A DNA stretch of 64,000 nucleotides, from contig JAHJNN010000008.1 in NCBI GenBank assembly GCA_018820765.1, forward strand, positions 452,918 to 516,917. Direction: 5' to 3'. Positions within the stretch are counted from its first letter, which is position 1. The number at the start of each line of letters is the position of its first letter. The notes beneath the pieces were generated by a model. It was not told the origin of the DNA. It searched no databases and worked only from the letters and a program-made list of their open reading frames with translations. The position numbers were made by a program, and so were the translations under genes. This document shows, piece after piece, positions 1 to 8,413 of the stretch. The stretch is from Gammaproteobacteria bacterium. Its GTDB lineage: Bacteria; Pseudomonadota; Gammaproteobacteria; Burkholderiales; Thiobacillaceae.

Positions 1-626
1 ACCGTCAGCAGCGTGATTTCGTAGTCGAAGTCGATCACCCCCTCGACGATGACGCGGCCCTTGTTGACCCGTCCGCCGGCGGAGGCGTAATCCCACGCCG
101 TCCCCAGCTGGCTGGCGTCGTCGATCTTCGATTGCCCCTTGCCGGACGAGGACATCACCGGCTTGACGATCACCGGATACCCCAGCGTGTTGGCGGCGGC
201 CGCCAATTCGGCCAGGCTGTCGGCAAATACATAAGGCGAGGTGGGCAGCCCCAGCGTTTCCGCGGCCAGCCGGCGGATGCCTTCGCGGTTCATGGTGAGA
301 TTGGCGGCGCGCGCGGTGGGAATGACTTCCGCCAGGCCGACGGCCTCGATTTCGAGCAGGGTTTCGGTGGCGATCGCCTCGATCTCGGGCACCACCAGCT
401 GCGGTTTCTCCGCTTCGATCAATGCGCGCAGCGCCGACCCGTCGCTCATGTCGGTCACGTACGCGCGGTGCGCCACCTGGTGCCCCGGCGCATTGGCATA
501 GCGATCCACCGCAATGACCTCCACCCCCAGACGCTGCAGGGCGATGATGACTTCCTTGCCGAGTTCGCCCGCACCCAGCAGCATGACGCGGGTGGCGGAC
601 GGGGAAAGCGGGGTGCCGAGGCGCAT
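1..626 (-). CDS. purT: formate-dependent GAR transformylase PurT (3' end beyond window)
   Basis: Converts glycinamide ribonucleotide, formate and ATP to formyl-GAR in purine synthesis, in the cytoplasm. About 208 residues are visible; the gene runs off the left edge. The N-terminal nucleotide fold carries [11 protein letters not shown] (residues 16-26), followed by [13 protein letters not shown] (78-90). The ATP-grasp domain begins with [16 protein letters not shown] (151-166). The ATG at 626 gives the usual PurT N-terminus ([22 protein letters not shown]). Other purine genes (hpt and the thioinosine phosphorylase) lie close by on the other strand. Family assignment is secure; only the C-terminus is unseen. 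Confidence 0.93.
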   Translation of the reverse strand, partial: MRLGTPLSPSATRVMLLGAGELGKEVIIALQRLGVEVIAVDRYANAPGHQVAHRAYVTDMSDGSALRALIEAEKPQLVVPEIEAIATETLLEIEAVGLAEVIPTARAANLTMNREGIRRLAAETLGLPTSPYVFADSLAELAAAANTLGYPVIVKPVMSSSGKGQSKIDDASQLGTAWDYASAGGRVNKGRVIVEGVIDFDYEITLLT

Positions 627-715
627 AAGCAATCCTGGAAAACCAAAGCCGCGATTTTACCGTGGCTTACGGATGTTCTTCGATCGGCAGCGCGCCCACC
701 CGACGCCGGAGCGGC

Positions 716-1276
716 TCAGGCGATGGTCTCATCGAGCCGCCGCCAGGCGAAGTGGGGGCCGGGATCGGTCTTGCGCCCTGGCGCGATATCGCTGTGTCCC
801 ACCACCGCCCGAATCGGATAGGCCAGCTTCAGCAGCTGCACCAGCGGGGCCAGGGTCTGGTACTGGGCCTCGGTGAAGGGCTGGTCGTCGGTGCCTTCGA
901 GTTCGATGCCGATGGAAAAATCGTTGCAGCACTCGCGTGCCTGCCAGCTCGATACCCCCGCATGCCAGGCGCGCAGCGCGCAGGGCACGAACTGGATCAG
1001 CGTGCCATCGCGGCGGATGAAGAAATGCGACGATACCTTGAGGCCGCGGATGCCCTGGTAATACGGGTGGGCATCCCAGTCGAGCCGGTTGGTGAAGAGA
1101 TCGATCACCGCATCGCCGTCGAACACGCCCGGCGGCAGCGAAATGTTGTGGATGACGACGAGTTCGATCGCCGTGCCTTCCGGACGCGCATCGCAATTGG
1201 GCGAGGGCAGCTGGCGCGCAGTGGACAACCAGCCGGATGCATCGAGAACGTCGGGATGGGGCGCGGAAATCGACAT
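716..1276 (-). CDS. ampD: 1,6-anhydro-N-acetylmuramyl-L-alanine amidase AmpD
   Basis: Cytoplasmic zinc amidase that removes the peptide from anhydro-muropeptides during cell-wall recycling; in many bacteria its activity also sets AmpR-controlled beta-lactamase expression. 186 residues, the normal AmpD length. Visible zinc ligands are His43 (VIHNISLPPG), His161 (VVGHSDIAPG) and Asp171, with Lys169 in GRKTDPGPHF. The RAWHAGVSSW segment at about 103-112 is also typical. It is divergent from hpt; the 88-bp gap must hold both promoters. No ampR or ampE is seen nearby. Confidence 0.95.
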   Translation of the reverse strand: MSISAPHPDVLDASGWLSTARQLPSPNCDARPEGTAIELVVIHNISLPPGVFDGDAVIDLFTNRLDWDAHPYYQGIRGLKVSSHFFIRRDGTLIQFVPCALRAWHAGVSSWQARECCNDFSIGIELEGTDDQPFTEAQYQTLAPLVQLLKLAYPIRAVVGHSDIAPGRKTDPGPHFAWRRLDETIA

Positions 1277-1364
1277 GGCGCAAGCTTACTCGACCGGCGC
1301 GAAGTCTGGAAACATCGGCGTTCAGGCCTTAGACTGCCGACTTTCATTGTTTCCGCTCCCCCTC

Positions 1365-1910
1365 ATGAAGCCGCCTGAAGCGCAACAACTGCTGGACAAT
1401 GCCGAATGCGTGGCGTCTGCCGACACCGTGCAGGCGGTGATCAACCGCCTGGCCGGTGATATTTCGCACACGCTGGCCGGCGAGTTTCCGCTGGTGCTGG
1501 CAGTAATGGGCGGCGCGGTGGTGTTTGCCGGACAACTGCTCACGCGGCTGAACTTTCCGCTGGAGTTCGATTATCTGCATGTGACGCGCTATCGCGGCAC
1601 CACCCAGGGCGGCGAGATGGAATGGCGGGTGCTGCCGGGGCAGAACGTGGTGGGGCGCAACGTGCTGGTGCTGGACGACATCCTGGACGAGGGGGAAACC
1701 CTGGCGGCGATCCGCGACAAGCTCCTGCATATGGGCGCAACGCGGGTCTGGTCGGCCGTGCTGACCAACAAAGACAACGGCCTCGCCAAACCGATCCAGG
1801 CCGATTTCGTGGGCATGGACGTGCCCAACCGCTATGTGTTCGGCTGCGGTATGGACGCTTACGGGCTGTGGCGCAACCTGCCCGCCATTTACGCTTTGAA
1901 GGACAAATAA
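1365..1910 (+). CDS. hpt: hypoxanthine-guanine phosphoribosyltransferase
   Basis: Salvages hypoxanthine or guanine with PRPP to IMP or GMP. 181 residues from the ATG at 1365. The open frame continues upstream, but that part overlaps ampD and its promoter and lacks family similarity, so I place the start here. The PRPP loop VLVLDDILDEGETL is at about 104-117, and RYRGTTQGGEMEW is the flexible loop region. It ends one base before the next gene, so hypoxanthine released by the adjacent phosphorylase could be used directly. That functional link is inference from gene order. Confidence 0.9.
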   Translation: MKPPEAQQLLDNAECVASADTVQAVINRLAGDISHTLAGEFPLVLAVMGGAVVFAGQLLTRLNFPLEFDYLHVTRYRGTTQGGEMEWRVLPGQNVVGRNVLVLDDILDEGETLAAIRDKLLHMGATRVWSAVLTNKDNGLAKPIQADFVGMDVPNRYVFGCGMDAYGLWRNLPAIYALKDK

Positions 1911-1911
1911 G

Positions 1912-2673
1912 ATGTTGGGAATCATCGGCGGCACCGGCCTCACGCAGCTGGCCAATCTGGAAATCACCCACCGCCAGGTGGCGCGCACCCCCTACGGCGA
2001 ACCCTCGGGCGCGCTCACCTTCGGCCGCATCTGCGGCCAGGACGTGATCTTTCTGGCGCGCCACGGCTACGGCCACACCATCCCGCCGCACGCGGTGAAC
2101 TACCGCGCCAACCTGTGGGCGCTGAAGGATCACGGCGTCGACCGCGTCGTGTCGGTGGCTACCGTCGGCGGCATCCACCCCGGCCTGATTCCGGGCACGC
2201 TGACCATCCCCGACCAGATCATCGATTACACGCATGGCCGGGCCGCTACGTATTTTGCCAGTGACGACAAGCCGGTCACCCACCTCGACTTCACCTTTCC
2301 CTATTGCGAAGCCATGCGCGCCGCCCTGCTGCAGGCCGCCGCCCGCGCCGGCATCAGCCTGCGCGAGGGCGGCGTGTACGGTGCGGTGCAGGGGCCGCGC
2401 CTGGAAACGGCGGCCGAAATCAACCGCATGGAACGCGACGGCGCCGACATGGTGGGGATGACCGGCATGCCCGAAGCCTATCTGGCGCGCGAACTGGAGC
2501 TTTGCTACGCCACGGTGGGCGCGGTGGTGAACTACGCGGCCGGGCGGGGCCTGTCGGCCGAGGGCATCCATATGGAGGAAATCCAGTCGGTGCTGGGCGA
2601 AGTGATGCTGCAGGTGCGGCATCTGCTGGAACAGCTGGTGACCAACGACGCCGCCGGGCTGTGTACCTATTAG
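1912..2673 (+). CDS. S-methyl-5'-thioinosine phosphorylase (MTAP/PNP family)
   Basis: 253-residue nucleoside phosphorylase of the MTAP/PNP type II family. Motifs: IIGGTGL near the N-terminus, RHGYGHTIPPHAVNYRAN (phosphate and ribose contacts), GVYGAVQGPRLETAAEI, and GMTGMPEAYLAREL near the base pocket. The sequence resembles the proteobacterial methylthioinosine phosphorylase group more than true MTA phosphorylase. In that route MTA is first deaminated, then cleaved to hypoxanthine and methylthioribose-1-phosphate. Tight linkage to hpt (1-bp gap) agrees with hypoxanthine as product. Alternative: a general purine nucleoside phosphorylase. Substrate cannot be fixed from sequence alone. Confidence 0.82.
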   Translation: MLGIIGGTGLTQLANLEITHRQVARTPYGEPSGALTFGRICGQDVIFLARHGYGHTIPPHAVNYRANLWALKDHGVDRVVSVATVGGIHPGLIPGTLTIPDQIIDYTHGRAATYFASDDKPVTHLDFTFPYCEAMRAALLQAAARAGISLREGGVYGAVQGPRLETAAEINRMERDGADMVGMTGMPEAYLARELELCYATVGAVVNYAAGRGLSAEGIHMEEIQSVLGEVMLQVRHLLEQLVTNDAAGLCTY

Positions 2674-2683
2674 AAGCGGCCGC

Positions 2684-3406
2684 ATGAAGCTCTACCGCGC
2701 CCTGCAGTCGCAAGGATTCGGCTCGCGCAAGGGCTGCATCACGCTCGCGCGGGCAGGCGCGGTGGCGGTCAACGGCCAGCCCTGCGACGACCCCGAGGCC
2801 GAGGTCGATCCGGCCGGGCTGGAACTGACCCTCGACGGCGTCACCTGGCCGTACCGCGAAAAGGCCTACGTGCTGATGCACAAGCCGGCCGGCTACGAAT
2901 GCTCGCATCACCCGCGCCACCACCCCAGCGTGTTTGCCCTGTTACCGCCGCCGCTGCTGCAGCGCGGCGTACAGTGCGTGGGGCGGCTCGACCAGGACAC
3001 CACCGGCCTCTTGCTGTTTTCCGACGACGGCCAGTTCATCCATCGCATGATTTCGCCCAAAAAGGGCGTGGCCAAGGTCTATCGTGCCGTCTGTGCCGAG
3101 CCGGTGACCGAGGCCATGCTGGAAGCCCTGCGCCACGGGGTGCAGCTCAGCGACGAGCCGGCGCCGATTGCCGCGCTGGCCTGCGACAAACTCGACGAAA
3201 TCACGCTGCGGCTGACGCTGGCCGAGGGCAAGTACCACCAGGTCAAGCGCATGATCGCCGCCACCGGCAACCGGGTGGACAGCCTGCACCGCGAATCGGT
3301 GGGAGACTATGCCTTGCCCGCCGACCTGCCGCCCGGCAGCTGGCGCTGGCTTGAGTCGGGAGATTTGAAGCAACTGGAGCAATCATGGCCATCCGCGATG
3401 TCCTGA
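2684..3406 (+). CDS. rsuA: 16S rRNA pseudouridine-516 synthase RsuA
   Basis: Modifies U516 of 16S rRNA during 30S assembly. 240 residues: an N-terminal S4-like RNA-binding segment ([18 protein letters not shown] onward), then the catalytic domain with [18 protein letters not shown] around 100-117, where Asp103 is the expected catalytic aspartate. KGVAKVYRA and GKYHQVKRM are further RsuA/RluB-type motifs. It starts 10 bp after the phosphorylase stop and overlaps the def start by 22 bp, indicating one transcript with translational coupling. RluE or RluB specificity is less likely given overall length. Confidence 0.9.
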   Translation: MKLYRALQSQGFGSRKGCITLARAGAVAVNGQPCDDPEAEVDPAGLELTLDGVTWPYREKAYVLMHKPAGYECSHHPRHHPSVFALLPPPLLQRGVQCVGRLDQDTTGLLLFSDDGQFIHRMISPKKGVAKVYRAVCAEPVTEAMLEALRHGVQLSDEPAPIAALACDKLDEITLRLTLAEGKYHQVKRMIAATGNRVDSLHRESVGDYALPADLPPGSWRWLESGDLKQLEQSWPSAMS

Positions 3407-3918
3407 AAATGGGCGACCCGCGCCTGCTGGCGCCGGCCCACCCGGTGGAGGATTTTTCCTCGCTCGAACTGGCGCAGCTGATCGTCGACATGCACGACAC
3501 CATGCGCGCGCTCCACGGCGCCGGTCTGGCGGCGCCGCAGATCGGCGTCGGCCTGCAGGTGGTGATGTTCGAGGTCGATGCCAATCCGCGATATCCGGAT
3601 GCCGAAAACGTGCCGCTCACGGTGCTGATCAACCCGGTGCTGACCCCGCTGTCCGATGAGTTGGAAGAGGGCTGGGAAGGCTGCCTGTCGGTGCCGGGCA
3701 TGCGCGGGCAGGTGCCGCGCCACGCATCCCTGCGCTACCAGGGCTTCGACGCGGCGGGCCGGCCGATCGACCGCAGTGTGAGCGGTTTCCATGCCCGCGT
3801 GGTGCAGCACGAAGTCGACCACCTGCGGGGCATCCTGTATCCGATGCGCATCCGCGACCTGCGTGATTTCGGCTTCACCGACACCCTGTTTCCGGGACAA
3901 ACCTTGCAGGACGATTGA
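3385..3918 (+). CDS. def: peptide deformylase
   Basis: Removes the formyl group from nascent N-terminal methionine. 177 residues with the three family motifs: [10 protein letters not shown] (46-55), EGCLSVPG (98-105, metal ligand Cys100) and QHEVDHLRG (141-149, ligands His142 and His146, catalytic Glu143). The ATG at 3385 lies inside the end of rsuA. Here def is not paired with fmt, as it often is; a sigma-28 promoter follows directly downstream. Many genomes carry more than one deformylase, so this could be a second copy. Confidence 0.95.
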   Translation: MAIRDVLKMGDPRLLAPAHPVEDFSSLELAQLIVDMHDTMRALHGAGLAAPQIGVGLQVVMFEVDANPRYPDAENVPLTVLINPVLTPLSDELEEGWEGCLSVPGMRGQVPRHASLRYQGFDAAGRPIDRSVSGFHARVVQHEVDHLRGILYPMRIRDLRDFGFTDTLFPGQTLQDD

Positions 3919-3941
3919 CGGAAACCCGACGTTTCGGGGCC

Positions 3942-3968
3942 TAAAGTTGTCGCGGTCCGCGCCGCTAA
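3942..3968 (+). promoter_or_regulatory. sigma-28 (FliA) flagellar promoter
   Basis: TAAAGTTG (3942-3949), an 11-base spacer, then GCCGCTAA (3961-3968). The FliA consensus is TAAAGTTT-N11-GCCGATAA, so 14 of 16 positions and the spacing match. It lies 52 bp before the FlaF-like gene and just after the def stop. This strongly suggests class-3 flagellar expression of the two small genes downstream. Confidence 0.85.
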
Positions 3969-4020
3969 TTTGTTACGTAACCGTGGGCAAGGTGCCCCGG
4001 CACGAGCAACAAGGACAACA

Positions 4021-4404
4021 ATGAGCCCGGAACAACCAATCCAGCAGGCCCCGTGCACGCTTCATCCAGCAGGCCGGATGATGGGCGAAGCCGCCCGGCT
4101 TGACGACATTGCCGCCCAGCTGATGGCCGTGCAGCGACTCTGGAACGATCCCAGCCGAGAATCCGAGCTGGCCGCCGCGCTGGAGGCCAGCCGCGGTGCC
4201 TGGCATGCGATTCAGGCCGCCCTGGCTGAAGGCATGCTGGCGTTGCCGCCGGACGTGCAGCACAATCTGCTGATCCTGTCGGTGTATGCCGACAGCAAGA
4301 TCAGCGCATGCGAATCCATCCCCAGCGCCGACACGCTCGCCAGCCTGATTGCGCTGACGCGCACGCTGGCGGGCAGCCTCAAGGAATGGCAGGTGGCGGC
4401 ATGA
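4021..4404 (+). CDS. FlaF-like flagellar protein
   Basis: 127 residues from the ATG at 4021, with AAGGA about six bases upstream. The central part reads like FlaF (known mainly from alphaproteobacteria, where with FlbT it controls flagellin synthesis or secretion). Matching features: LMAVQRLW, the ALEASRGAWHAIQAAL helix (family form: D-W-N-R-R-V-W-S-A-L), LPPDVQHNLLILSVYADSKI, and a C-terminal LIALTRTLAGSL (family form: L-I-E-I-N-R-x-x-x-x-G-L). The sigma-28 promoter in front independently supports a flagellar role. No flbT or flagellin gene is in this window. Assignment is by motif pattern only, so moderate confidence. Confidence 0.65.
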   Translation: MSPEQPIQQAPCTLHPAGRMMGEAARLDDIAAQLMAVQRLWNDPSRESELAAALEASRGAWHAIQAALAEGMLALPPDVQHNLLILSVYADSKISACESIPSADTLASLIALTRTLAGSLKEWQVAA

Positions 4405-4601
4405 ACCGGCTGCAGTTCGACGTGCGGGCGGTGGATGTCGGCGCCGTGGTGCGCCCGGGCCGCGTTCGCAACCGGACCAAGACCGAGCCCGAGGAAAAGG
4501 TCAAGAAACCCGCTGACGGCGTGCGCAAGAAGGCCCCGCCCGCCCGCAAGGCACCCGCGCGGGGGCGTTACGTCGACGAATACGCGCGCCCGGCTTTCTA
4601 G
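4401..4601 (+). CDS. small basic hypothetical protein, coupled to FlaF-like gene
   Basis: 66 residues; its ATG overlaps the previous stop (ATGA), so it should be translated with the FlaF-like protein. The N-terminal 20 residues (MNRLQFDVRAVDVG) look ordered. The middle is lysine, arginine and proline rich (EEKVKKPADGVRKKAPPARK) and the end is RGRYVDEYARPAF. No recognised domain. Position behind the sigma-28 promoter suggests a flagellar accessory role, which is inference. It ends 15 bp before the convergent glnD stop. Confidence 0.6.
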   Translation: MNRLQFDVRAVDVGAVVRPGRVRNRTKTEPEEKVKKPADGVRKKAPPARKAPARGRYVDEYARPAF

Positions 4602-4616
4602 CCGCCGGCGCCAGCC

Positions 4617-7169
4617 TTACTCCAGAACGTCACGCACGTCGGCTTCCAGCGCCTGCATGCCTGCAGGCGTCTGCAAGGCCGCTCCCCGGATCAGAAACGT
4701 ATCTTCGACCCGCTCGCCCAGGGTGTCGATCTTGGCGGCGTAGACGCTAACTTTGTGCCGCATCAGGGTCTCGGCCACCGCAAACAGCAGGCCCCCGCGA
4801 TCCGCACAGGTGATCGACAGCATGTGGCCGCGCCCCTGCGCGTCGGCTTCCAGGCTCACCGTCGTCGGATAGGGGTGGTGGCGCTGGTGGCGCGACAGGC
4901 GGCCGCGCGGCACCGCCTGCATCGGGCGCGCCGGGTCGAGGTCGCGTGCCAGTTCGTATTCCACATAGTTCAGAAAATCGCGGTAGTGAATGCCGCGATT
5001 GGCCAGGTCCATCACCTGAAAACTGTCGAGCGCGTAGCCATGGCGGGTGGTGTGGATCTTGGCTTCGAGGATGGTGTACTGGATGCGGGCAAAGAAACCG
5101 CAGATGCGGGCGAAGATATCGGGCCGGTCGGGTGCGTAGACCAGCACCTGGATGCCTTCGCCGGCGGGTGACAGACGCGCCCGCACGACGGCGTCGGGGC
5201 TGTCGGTGCGGCGCCACAGCATGCGAGCCTGCCAGGCCATGTCGCGGGCGTCGAAGCGGACGAAATAGCGTTCGTCGAGATGCCGCCACAGCGCGTCCGC
5301 GGCGTCCGCCGGCAAACCGTACAGCGCAAGGTTGACGCGGGCCTCGTTCTGCTTGGCGGCGAGGTCGGGGCGGGCCAGCGCATTTCCCTCCAGCTGAACC
5401 CGGGTGGCGTGGTAGAGGTCTTCCAGCAGCTTGCCTTTCCAGGCGTTCCAGACCTTGGGGCTGGTGCCGCGGATGTCGGCCACGGTCAGCAGATACAGCG
5501 CGGCCAGACGGCGGGGGTTGTCAACCCTGGCAGCAAAGGCGGCGATCACGTCGGGGTCGCTGATGTCCTCCTTTTGCGCGGTGCGCGACATCGCCAGATG
5601 CATGTTCACCAGCCAGGCGACCAGCTCGCTGTCCGGCTTGTCGAGGCCGTGCTGGCGGCAAAACCGCCGCGCATCGAGCGCGCCCAGTTCGGAGTGGTCG
5701 CCACCGCGGCCCTTCGCAATATCGTGAAACAGCGCCGCCAGATAGAGCAGTTCGGGCTTGTCGAAGGCGGCGATCAGCCGGCTGGCGAGCGGGAATTCGT
5801 GTGCCAGCTCGGGCACGGTGAGGCGCCGCATGTTGCGCAGCACGGTGAGGATGTGCTCGTCCACCGTGTAGACGTGGAACAGGTCGTGCTGCATCTGTCC
5901 GACCACGCGGCCGAATGCCGGGATGTAGCGTGCCAGCAGTCCGTAGCGGTGCATCGCGCGCATTGCACGGGTGATGCCGGTCGGTTGGCGCAGCAGCGTC
6001 ATGAACAGCGCGCGGTGCGCGGGATCGGCGCGGAAGGCGGCATCGATGCGGGTGCTGCCGCGCCACAGCGCGCGCAGCGTGGCCGGCTCGAATCCGGCGA
6101 GCGCCGGATGCTGGGCGTAGACGATGAAGGCGCGCAGCAGGGCGTCGGGCTTGCGCTCGAACAGGTCGGGCTCGCGCGCTTCGAGCAGCCGGGCACGCAC
6201 CTGGAAATCGGCGTCGATCGGCTCGGGCGGCGCCGTCACCGGGAACAGCCGCACCCGCAGCGACTGGATGAGAATGTCGTTGGCGCGCTGGATCAGCTTG
6301 GCGGCGCGGTAATAGCCCTGCATCAGGCGTTCGCCGGCGCGCCTGGTGGCGGTGGCAGCAAGCCCCAGGCGCTCGGCGAGTTCGGTCTGATAATCGAAGG
6401 CGAGGCGGTCTTCGCGCCGCCGGGCAAGCAGATGCAGATGGATGCGCAAGCCCGACAGCGTACGTTCTTCGCGCGCAATGCGCCGCGCCTCGGCCGGGGT
6501 GAGCAGTCCCGCGCGTGCAATGCCGTTCCAGCCGCCCAGGATGCCGCAGGCCTGCGCCAGCCAGTGGATGGTGTGCAGGTCGCGCAGTCCGCCGGGGCTG
6601 TCCTTCAGGTTGGGTTCGAGCTTGTACGCGCTGTCGTCGAAGCGGGCATGGCGCGCCTGCTGCTCGGCCAGCTTGCCGTCGAAAAAATGCTGGGCGTCGA
6701 AACGCGCCCGAAAGCGGCAGTCGAACGCGTCGAACAATGCGGCGGCGCCCCACACGAAGCGCGCTTCCAGCAGGTTGGTTTCCACCGTGATGTCGGCGTC
6801 GGCCTCGGCGATGCAGGCCTCGATGGTGCGCACGCTGTGGCCGATTTCCAGCCCGACGTCCCAGCATGCCTGCACCCAGCTTTCCAGGATGGCCTGCTCT
6901 TCGGCGCCGGGGTCGTGCGGCAGCAGCAGCAGCACGTCGACGTCCGAGCCGGGAAACAGTTCGCCGCGCCCATAGCCGCCGACGGCGGCGAGGCAGAAGC
7001 TGGCGGGCAGCGCGAGCCGGGTGCCGATCTCCGCCAGCACGCCGTCCACCAGCGCCGCATGGCGCGACAGATAGCGGGGGGCCGAGGGAGTTTCGAGATA
7101 GGCCGCGGCGAGCGCCGCGCGGCCCGATTTAAGCCGCTCGCGAAGGTCGGCGAACGGCGGGTGGCTCAC
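4617..7169 (-). CDS. glnD: [protein-PII] uridylyltransferase / uridylyl-removing enzyme
   Basis: Senses glutamine and adds or removes UMP on PII, controlling nitrogen assimilation. 850 residues. The nucleotidyltransferase site is GGYGRGELFPGSDVDVLLL (64-82). An HD domain carries ALFHDIAKGRGGDHSELG in the middle. Two ACT domains follow, with VLVYAPDRPDIFARI and LSITCADRGGLLFAVAETL. Start is GTG at 7169, whose TGA overlaps the map stop (GTGA), so it is coupled to map. Its substrate PII is probably the glnB at 36.9 kb. Confidence 0.96.
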   Translation of the reverse strand: MSHPPFADLRERLKSGRAALAAAYLETPSAPRYLSRHAALVDGVLAEIGTRLALPASFCLAAVGGYGRGELFPGSDVDVLLLLPHDPGAEEQAILESWVQACWDVGLEIGHSVRTIEACIAEADADITVETNLLEARFVWGAAALFDAFDCRFRARFDAQHFFDGKLAEQQARHARFDDSAYKLEPNLKDSPGGLRDLHTIHWLAQACGILGGWNGIARAGLLTPAEARRIAREERTLSGLRIHLHLLARRREDRLAFDYQTELAERLGLAATATRRAGERLMQGYYRAAKLIQRANDILIQSLRVRLFPVTAPPEPIDADFQVRARLLEAREPDLFERKPDALLRAFIVYAQHPALAGFEPATLRALWRGSTRIDAAFRADPAHRALFMTLLRQPTGITRAMRAMHRYGLLARYIPAFGRVVGQMQHDLFHVYTVDEHILTVLRNMRRLTVPELAHEFPLASRLIAAFDKPELLYLAALFHDIAKGRGGDHSELGALDARRFCRQHGLDKPDSELVAWLVNMHLAMSRTAQKEDISDPDVIAAFAARVDNPRRLAALYLLTVADIRGTSPKVWNAWKGKLLEDLYHATRVQLEGNALARPDLAAKQNEARVNLALYGLPADAADALWRHLDERYFVRFDARDMAWQARMLWRRTDSPDAVVRARLSPAGEGIQVLVYAPDRPDIFARICGFFARIQYTILEAKIHTTRHGYALDSFQVMDLANRGIHYRDFLNYVEYELARDLDPARPMQAVPRGRLSRHQRHHPYPTTVSLEADAQGRGHMLSITCADRGGLLFAVAETLMRHKVSVYAAKIDTLGERVEDTFLIRGAALQTPAGMQALEADVRDVLE

Positions 7170-7975
7170 GCGGCGTGGCGGATGTGGTCGGGCACGGCCG
7201 GGGTACCGGCCGACACGGTCAGCACTTCATAGCCGCTGTCCGTAACCAGGATCGTGTGTTCCCACTGCGCCGACAGGCTGCGGTCCTTGGTGACGATGGT
7301 CCAGCCGTCGGGCAACTGGCGGATGTCGCGGCGCCCGGCGTTGATCATCGGCTCGATGGTGAAGGTCATGCCGGGCTCCAGCACCAGGCCGGTGCCGGGC
7401 TTGCCGTAGTGCAGCACCTGGGGGTCTTCGTGGAAATTCCTGCCGATGCCGTGGCCGCAGAATTCGCGCACCACGCTGTAGCCGTGATTTTCGGCAAAGC
7501 GCTGGATGGCGTGGCCGATGTCGCCCAGGCGGGCGCCGGGCTTGACGTGGTCGATGCCGACCCACATCGCTTCGTAGGTGATCTGCATCAGGCGTTTGGC
7601 CTGGATCGACGCTTCGCCCGCCGCGAACATGCGGCTGGTGTCGCCGTGCCAGCCGTCCTTGATCACCGTGATGTCGAGGTTCACGGTGTCGCCGTTCTTC
7701 AGCAGCTTGTCGCCCGGCACGCCGTGGCACACCTGGTTGTTGACCGAGGTGCAGATCGACTTGGGGTAGGGCACGTGGCCGGAGGGCGCGTAGTTCAGCG
7801 GCGCCGGGATGGTGCCCTGCACGTTGACCATGTACTCGTGGCACAGCCGGTCGAGCTCGCCGGTGGTGACGCCGGGCTTGACGAAGGGCGTGATGTAGTC
7901 GAGCACTTCCGAGGCGAGGTGTCCTGCAACGCGCATGCCTTCGATTTCGGCGCCGGTTTTGATGGTGACGGTCAT
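7166..7975 (-). CDS. map: methionine aminopeptidase type I
   Basis: Removes the initiator methionine after deformylation. 269 residues from the ATG at 7975 (MTVTIKTGAEIEGMRVAG). The open frame extends much further upstream, but that stretch is low-complexity and crosses a terminator. Active-site segments: NNQVCHGVPGDKLLKNGD, VNLDITVIKDGWHGDTSRMF (metal Asp residues), CGHGIGRNFHEDP, FTIEPMINAG and WEHTILVT. It lies directly upstream of glnD with a 4-bp overlap. In many betaproteobacteria map adjoins rpsB; here rpsB is 3.2 kb away on the other strand, with the two-component genes between. Confidence 0.95.
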   Translation of the reverse strand: MTVTIKTGAEIEGMRVAGHLASEVLDYITPFVKPGVTTGELDRLCHEYMVNVQGTIPAPLNYAPSGHVPYPKSICTSVNNQVCHGVPGDKLLKNGDTVNLDITVIKDGWHGDTSRMFAAGEASIQAKRLMQITYEAMWVGIDHVKPGARLGDIGHAIQRFAENHGYSVVREFCGHGIGRNFHEDPQVLHYGKPGTGLVLEPGMTFTIEPMINAGRRDIRQLPDGWTIVTKDRSLSAQWEHTILVTDSGYEVLTVSAGTPAVPDHIRHAA

Positions 7976-8055
7976 GTAACGGTTAAATGGTGCGTAAAGC
8001 CGCATTCTAGCGCGCCGGCCCGCACCCGAAAAACCGTTCGAATTGCATGGATAAC

Positions 8056-8083
8056 GAAAAAGGGGGGCGCTTCGCGGCGCCCC
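8056..8083 (-). terminator. Rho-independent terminator after the small secreted-protein gene
   Basis: GGGGCGC (8064-8070), six-base loop, GCGCCCC (8077-8083). Read on the minus strand it is followed by a five-T run (complement of the A run at 8057-8061). It ends the minus-strand operon at 8124-8764. A second stem, GGCTGGG/CCCAGCC (8094-8100 with 8110-8116), lies just before it. Confidence 0.75.
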
Positions 8084-8123
8084 GAGGGGGCCAGGCTGGG
8101 TGAGCCGGGCCCAGCCTTGGCGT

Positions 8124-8387
8124 TTACAGCTCGCTGGACGAGGTGCCCGCGCTGCGAATCTGCTCGCGATATTCGTAGCGCTTCTCATGGCGCCGCGCGT
8201 CTCCGGCATGGGAGCCGTCGCGTTTCTGGACGCGTTCCTGCGTCCGCGTCTGATCGCGCCGGGTGATGTCGGGGCGGGTCGTATTGCCCATGCCGCCTCC
8301 CATGCCGTTGCCGCCTTTGGCATACACTGCGCCGCTGGCAAGGCTGGTGGCAAGCAGAATCAGGGAAAGCCATTTCATCGATTTCAT
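8124..8387 (-). CDS. small secreted hypothetical protein, Arg/Asp/Gln-rich
   Basis: 87 residues. N-terminal signal peptide MKSMKWLSLILLATSLASG with likely cleavage at AVYA-KGG. The mature part starts with a glycine-rich run (KGGNGMGGGMG), then a highly charged segment (RPDITRRDQTRTQERVQKRD) with no recognised domain. A strong AAGGAG ribosome site precedes the ATG. Second gene of a two-gene operon, 26 bp after the other small secreted protein. It faces the two-component regulators, so it may be a target or sensor partner; that is inference. Confidence 0.65.
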   Translation of the reverse strand: MKSMKWLSLILLATSLASGAVYAKGGNGMGGGMGNTTRPDITRRDQTRTQERVQKRDGSHAGDARRHEKRYEYREQIRSAGTSSSEL

Positions 8388-8413
8388 CGTGATGCTCCTT
8401 ATACAGGTTGGGA

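Noticed and set aside
5280..7232. 650-codon plus-strand frame opposite glnD
   Set aside because: Antisense shadow; glnD domains are complete on the minus strand.
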